A stretch of DNA of 11,017 bases from Cyclostephanos tholiformis (Eukaryota; Bacillariophyta; Thalassiosirophyceae; Thalassiosirales; Thalassiosiraceae): the NCBI GenBank assembly GCA_036939975.1, contig JALLPB010000789.1, positions 1-11,017 of the forward strand, written 5' to 3'. Shown piece after piece: positions 8,441 to 11,017 of the stretch. The translations under genes were made by a program, and so were the position numbers. The notes below the pieces were generated by a model. That model had not been told where the DNA came from and did no database searches. It saw nothing but the letters and a program-made list of their open reading frames with translations. The stretch's first letter is position 1. Every line of letters begins with the position of its first letter.

Positions 8441-10448
8441 TCACGTAAATTCGGCGTCATCATCCTTGCTAAGGTTCCCCGCATGCTCCGTGGAGGACGT
8501 GGAAGACAAAGGAACGACATCCGATTGTCTCTCTCTTTTTTTCATACTGTGAAATTCGATTGACATCGGGGTCTCAACGGAATGGTTTTGTTCGGCGGGG
8601 CTCGGCCCCGCCTCGTAAAGTACGATGCCGATCACGATGCACGCGAACGCCACGTAGAAATACCGAGATAAACGTATCCCGTTGAACATGACGTCAAATA
8701 TCGCGGCGAATAGGTCGCTCGACAGGAGGAGAATGTTCAATAACGCACTGTACGGGCGGAGAACGAGCAATGGGTGAGGGTGTGTGTGTGTGTGTGTGTG
8801 TGCAGGGGAGGGGGGGGAGGGGGGTTCGGAGAGACGAGGAGCCATAGACGCATGAGCATCACAGGGAGGCGACGTGGGATGTAACAAATATCAAAAAAAG
8901 AAAAAGAAAAACTCACGCCTCGGACATGGAGAGGAATTGCATCTCCCCCGCCACGCCCATCGCCCTCGTGGCAAAATGAGACGTGAACAATACCATCTTC
9001 CAATCGAACTCGCATTTTCCACCCTCCCTCCCGAAGAGCTCGCGAACGTTATCCCTCTCGAATATCGCGAGCTGCAATATCGATATCGACGAACCGAACA
9101 ATCCCTTCATGAATAGCATTTCGTTGACTCCGCCGTAATCGTTCACGATTATCTCCGATAATACGTCATCGAGGCCCAGCAGTATCGCCCCGATAATGGC
9201 GAATACGTCGCCCTTGACGTGATGGAACGAATGTCGTCCCCCTCCCCCCCCATCGTAATTGTCATCGCCATCGAGGTCGGATGCGGTATTCACGACGATG
9301 CCAAATATGCATATGGCACATCCCAGGAGGTGCGTGATCGTGTACCTCCTCTTCATTATCAAACGACTGAATATCATCGCGCTCGGTATCGCCAACGCGT
9401 CCGATACGTAAACGAACGTGAACGTCGTGTATCGGAACGCGAGGAAGATGAAGTAAAATGCCTGAGCCTCGATGATCGCGACTATCAGGTAATAATACCA
9501 CCTGGCGCGTATGACGAATAATCCGCATAGGAAGGGATACGTCGGTCGCGAGAATCGAAGTTCGTCGCCCCGGCGGGCCCTGTCGTTCGTTCGACATTGA
9601 CGTATACGCGCCTCCAGGGCAGCCTTTCGTAGTCGTCGACGACGATGACGACGACGACGGCCCTCGTCGTGGTCGATGTCGTCGATGTCGCTGCGCCTAC
9701 GACCGAGCGAGAGGATGCGTATGCGTTTAGCGGGCGAGACGTCGTCGTCGAAGGTCAGTTCGTCGTCGTCAACGTCGTCAACGTCGTCGTCGTAATCGTG
9801 ATCGTAATCGCGAGCGTTACCAACATCACCATCGCCCTCCTTCCCTCCCCCTCGATGAACATCATCGTCCGTCGCCTCGGCATCGTCATCGTCATCGGCG
9901 ACCATCCCCAAATTCCCATTCCCATTCCCATTCCCCCCCTTCCCCCTCCTCATATCCACCCGAACCAACATCGCCCCGAACGCGCAAACCAGCGCGTAGC
10001 TCACGGCATTGTACGCGCCCGGCGCGCTGATATCGCACTCGATCTCGAGGACGTCGTTCGTCCCCCCCGCGATCGTCATCGCCAACGCGACGGACTGCCC
10101 GAGGAGCAATACCCTCCAGTGCGCGACGGCGTTGACGATGCCGTCGTGCGCGGTGGACGCCAAAGTGTGCGCGATGGATCCGACCACGGACGATCGCGCG
10201 GATGATGCCGCGATGGATGATGCCCCCACCCCCCCCCGGTGATGATGATGACGATCGCGACGATGACGATGGCTGGAGTTATCGCCCGCGAGGGACGACG
10301 ACTCGGGGCACTCGTCTTCCACGTCGTCGTCGTCGTCGTCGTCGTCGTTGACGATCGTCGTCGTCGTATTTCCGATGTCGATATCACGATCCGTCATCTC
10401 GACGTCGTCGTTGTTATCATCGCCCCGGTTCTTACGACGACTGAACAT
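8441..10448 (-). CDS. SLC35F-like (drug/metabolite superfamily) membrane transporter with acidic insertions (2 exons)
   Basis: Model on the minus strand: exon 1 10448-8917, intron 8916-8748 (169 bases, GTGAGT...GTACAG), exon 2 8747-8441; 612 residues. Family signals: helix 1 at about 110-128 (HWRVLLLGQSVALAMTIAG); helices 3-4 in RWYYYLIVAIIEAQAFYFIF and FRYTTFTFVYVSDALAIP, which fit the SLC35F pattern of a Tyr-Thr-Thr followed by an Asp and a Pro; then GDVFAIIGAILLGLDDVLSE and FGSSISILQLAIFERD. Splicing completes the last pair of helices (SMSEA|ALLNILLLSSD... FVYVAFACIVIGIVLYE-like segment in exon 2). The N-terminus has D8 (residues 35-42) and an HRHRRDRHHHH cluster. The loop between helices 2 and 3 is about 150 residues, very Asp-rich then Arg-rich, against a few tens in typical relatives. 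The substrate is unknown; relatives sit in plasma or endomembranes. The C-terminal tail is Ser-rich, cytosolic. Retention of the intron would end translation at the donor itself (GCG TGA). Confidence 0.9.
8781..8802. repeat. (TG)11 microsatellite inside transporter intron
   Basis: Eleven TG units on +, so (CA)11 in the transporter pre-mRNA. It lies 30-50 bases upstream of the acceptor and next to G-rich tracts (G4 8805-8808, G8 8810-8817, G6 8819-8824). In the mRNA sense these are C-rich pyrimidine tracts. CA repeats near splice sites can influence splicing. Confidence 0.95.
9912..9935. repeat. (ATTCCC)4 hexanucleotide repeat
   Basis: Four perfect ATTCCC units inside the transporter coding region. 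On the coding strand they read GGGAAT and encode the Gly-Asn alternation GNGNGNGN (about residues 172-179) at the head of the large acidic loop. A hexamer keeps the frame when its copy number changes. Confidence 0.95.
10323..10346. repeat. (GTC)8 trinucleotide repeat encoding Asp8
   Basis: Eight GTC units on +, read as GAC on the coding strand, giving eight Asp at residues 35-42 of the transporter. Looser GTC/GAC-phased repeats continue through about 9640-10440, so the whole N-terminal half of the gene is simple-sequence-rich. Confidence 0.95.
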
Positions 10449-10753
10449 CTCCTACGAGGACCGCTGCATGCCAAGATATAATAATAGGGTGGGGGCCGGC
10501 GGCGGGCGGGGGGAGCTGGATCGGGGGGGCGTTTCTCACACTTCCTGGATATTCTGGATATATCCTATCGAAAAGAAAAAAAAGATTTAATAAAAATGAC
10601 TTCATTCTCAACAAAATGACTCGAAAATGACCCATCTAATAATAATTTCTAATTTCTCCGCACCAACCCAAAAACAGGAGAAAAAGAACAGTGTCAAAAA
10701 ATAATATGAAAAAAAATAAAATATCGAGGACCAACTCTCCCTCTCCCATTAAC
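10449..10753. promoter_or_regulatory. Divergent promoter region, transporter gene / signal-peptide gene
   Basis: 305 bases between divergent starts at 10448 (-) and 10754 (+). It contains a GC-rich block (about 10489-10530), the palindrome GGATATATCC at 10556-10565, and three copies of AAAATGAC at 10593-10600, 10613-10620 and 10624-10631. TGAC cores resemble half-sites of bZIP regulators. Their use is inferred. Confidence 0.5.
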
Positions 10754-10870
10754 ATGGCGAAAATTACAACCGTCGTCGTCGCCGCCGTGACGCTGTCCCT
10801 ATCATCGTCGGCCGTATTGGCCAAGGAGGATCCCCATCGCAGGTTCATTCCCGATCGACCCGATCGGCAG
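10754..10870 (+). CDS. First exon of a secreted or organelle-targeted protein (partial)
   Basis: ATG 10754 opens 39 codons: MAKITTVVVAAVTLSLSSSA, then VLAKEDPHRRFIPDRPDRQ. The first 23 residues form a clear signal peptide with a likely cleavage after AVLA. A consensus donor (CAG|GTGAGT) follows at 10871, in phase 0, so the rest of the gene should lie beyond the window. Reading on without splicing gives a stop at 10967-10969 (71 residues), with a low-complexity tail that looks non-coding. An earlier in-frame ATG at 10706 would add 16 mostly basic and polar residues in front of the signal peptide and has a poorer context, so I prefer 10754. A bipartite plastid-targeting peptide of the diatom type (ASAF motif) is not evident. 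The function cannot be told from this exon. Confidence 0.62.
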
Positions 10871-10968
10871 GTGAGTAGTAGCGGTGGAGAGGATTTCGTT
10901 TCGAACAACCCACCATCCCCGCTCACCCAACTCCATCCGATATCGTCCTCCATCGGGTTTTTCAATTG

Positions 10969-10970
<2 letters not shown>

Positions 10971-11017
<47 letters not shown>
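10971..11017. repeat. Terminal run of 47 C
   Basis: Uninterrupted C from 10971 to the window end. It follows normal sequence abruptly. A run of this length is far beyond the 7-12 base C/G tracts elsewhere here and is probably a contig end or library/assembly artefact, though a true poly-C tract cannot be excluded. Confidence 0.9.

Noticed and set aside
8441..8887. Separate 148-residue protein with His-Thr repeats
   Set aside because: The His-Thr part is the intronic (CA)n read in frame. Only the part after 8747 codes, as the last exon of the transporter.
9645..10205. Plus-strand frame rich in Val and Asp, 186 codons
   Set aside because: It is the shadow of the GAC/GTC-phased repeats of the minus-strand transporter; the product is low complexity, with no domain.
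10754..10969. Complete 71-residue signal-peptide protein ending at 10969
   Set aside because: A consensus donor CAG|GTGAGT at 10871 interrupts it and the sequence after that is low complexity, so a partial multi-exon gene is more likely, though not proven.

Overview
The window is eukaryotic nuclear DNA. Its genes are split by short GT-AG introns (82 to 169 bases in my models), and it encodes fibrillarin, a chromodomain protein, an SLC35F-type transporter and several membrane or secreted proteins. The compact layout, short introns and style of the unrecognised membrane proteins suggest a unicellular alga of the stramenopiles, most likely a diatom. That lineage call is an inference, not a proof.

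Layout, left to right: (1) fibrillarin on +, three exons, 427-1708, with a one-base frame break inside a run of 11 G in the Gly/Arg-rich region; (2) an HP1-like chromodomain protein on -, three exons, 3387 down to 2019; (3) a small multi-pass membrane protein on +, two exons, 3752-4460, loosely GtrA-like; (4) a type I single-pass membrane protein with a cytoplasmic PDZ domain on -, two exons, 6149 down to 4733; (5) an unrecognised, largely disordered 376-residue protein on +, 6720-7850; (6) an SLC35F-like drug/metabolite-superfamily transporter on -, two exons, 10448 down to 8441, carrying very acidic, Asp/His-rich insertions; (7) the first exon of a secreted or organelle-targeted protein on +, from 10754. 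The window ends in 47 consecutive C.

The seven genes alternate strand without exception, so every intergenic region is either a shared two-way promoter (3388-3751, 6150-6719, 10449-10753) or a shared pair of 3' ends (1709-2018, 4461-4732, 7851-8440). No operon-like or pathway link between neighbours is evident. Fibrillarin and the chromodomain protein are both nuclear but otherwise unrelated. I see no mobile element, CRISPR array, tRNA or rRNA. The most informative result is that several open frames that look separate are exons of single genes: the PDZ frame joins the signal-peptide/transmembrane frame, the 3' frame of the chromodomain gene supplies an uncharacterised C-terminal domain, and the last transporter helices lie in a second exon.
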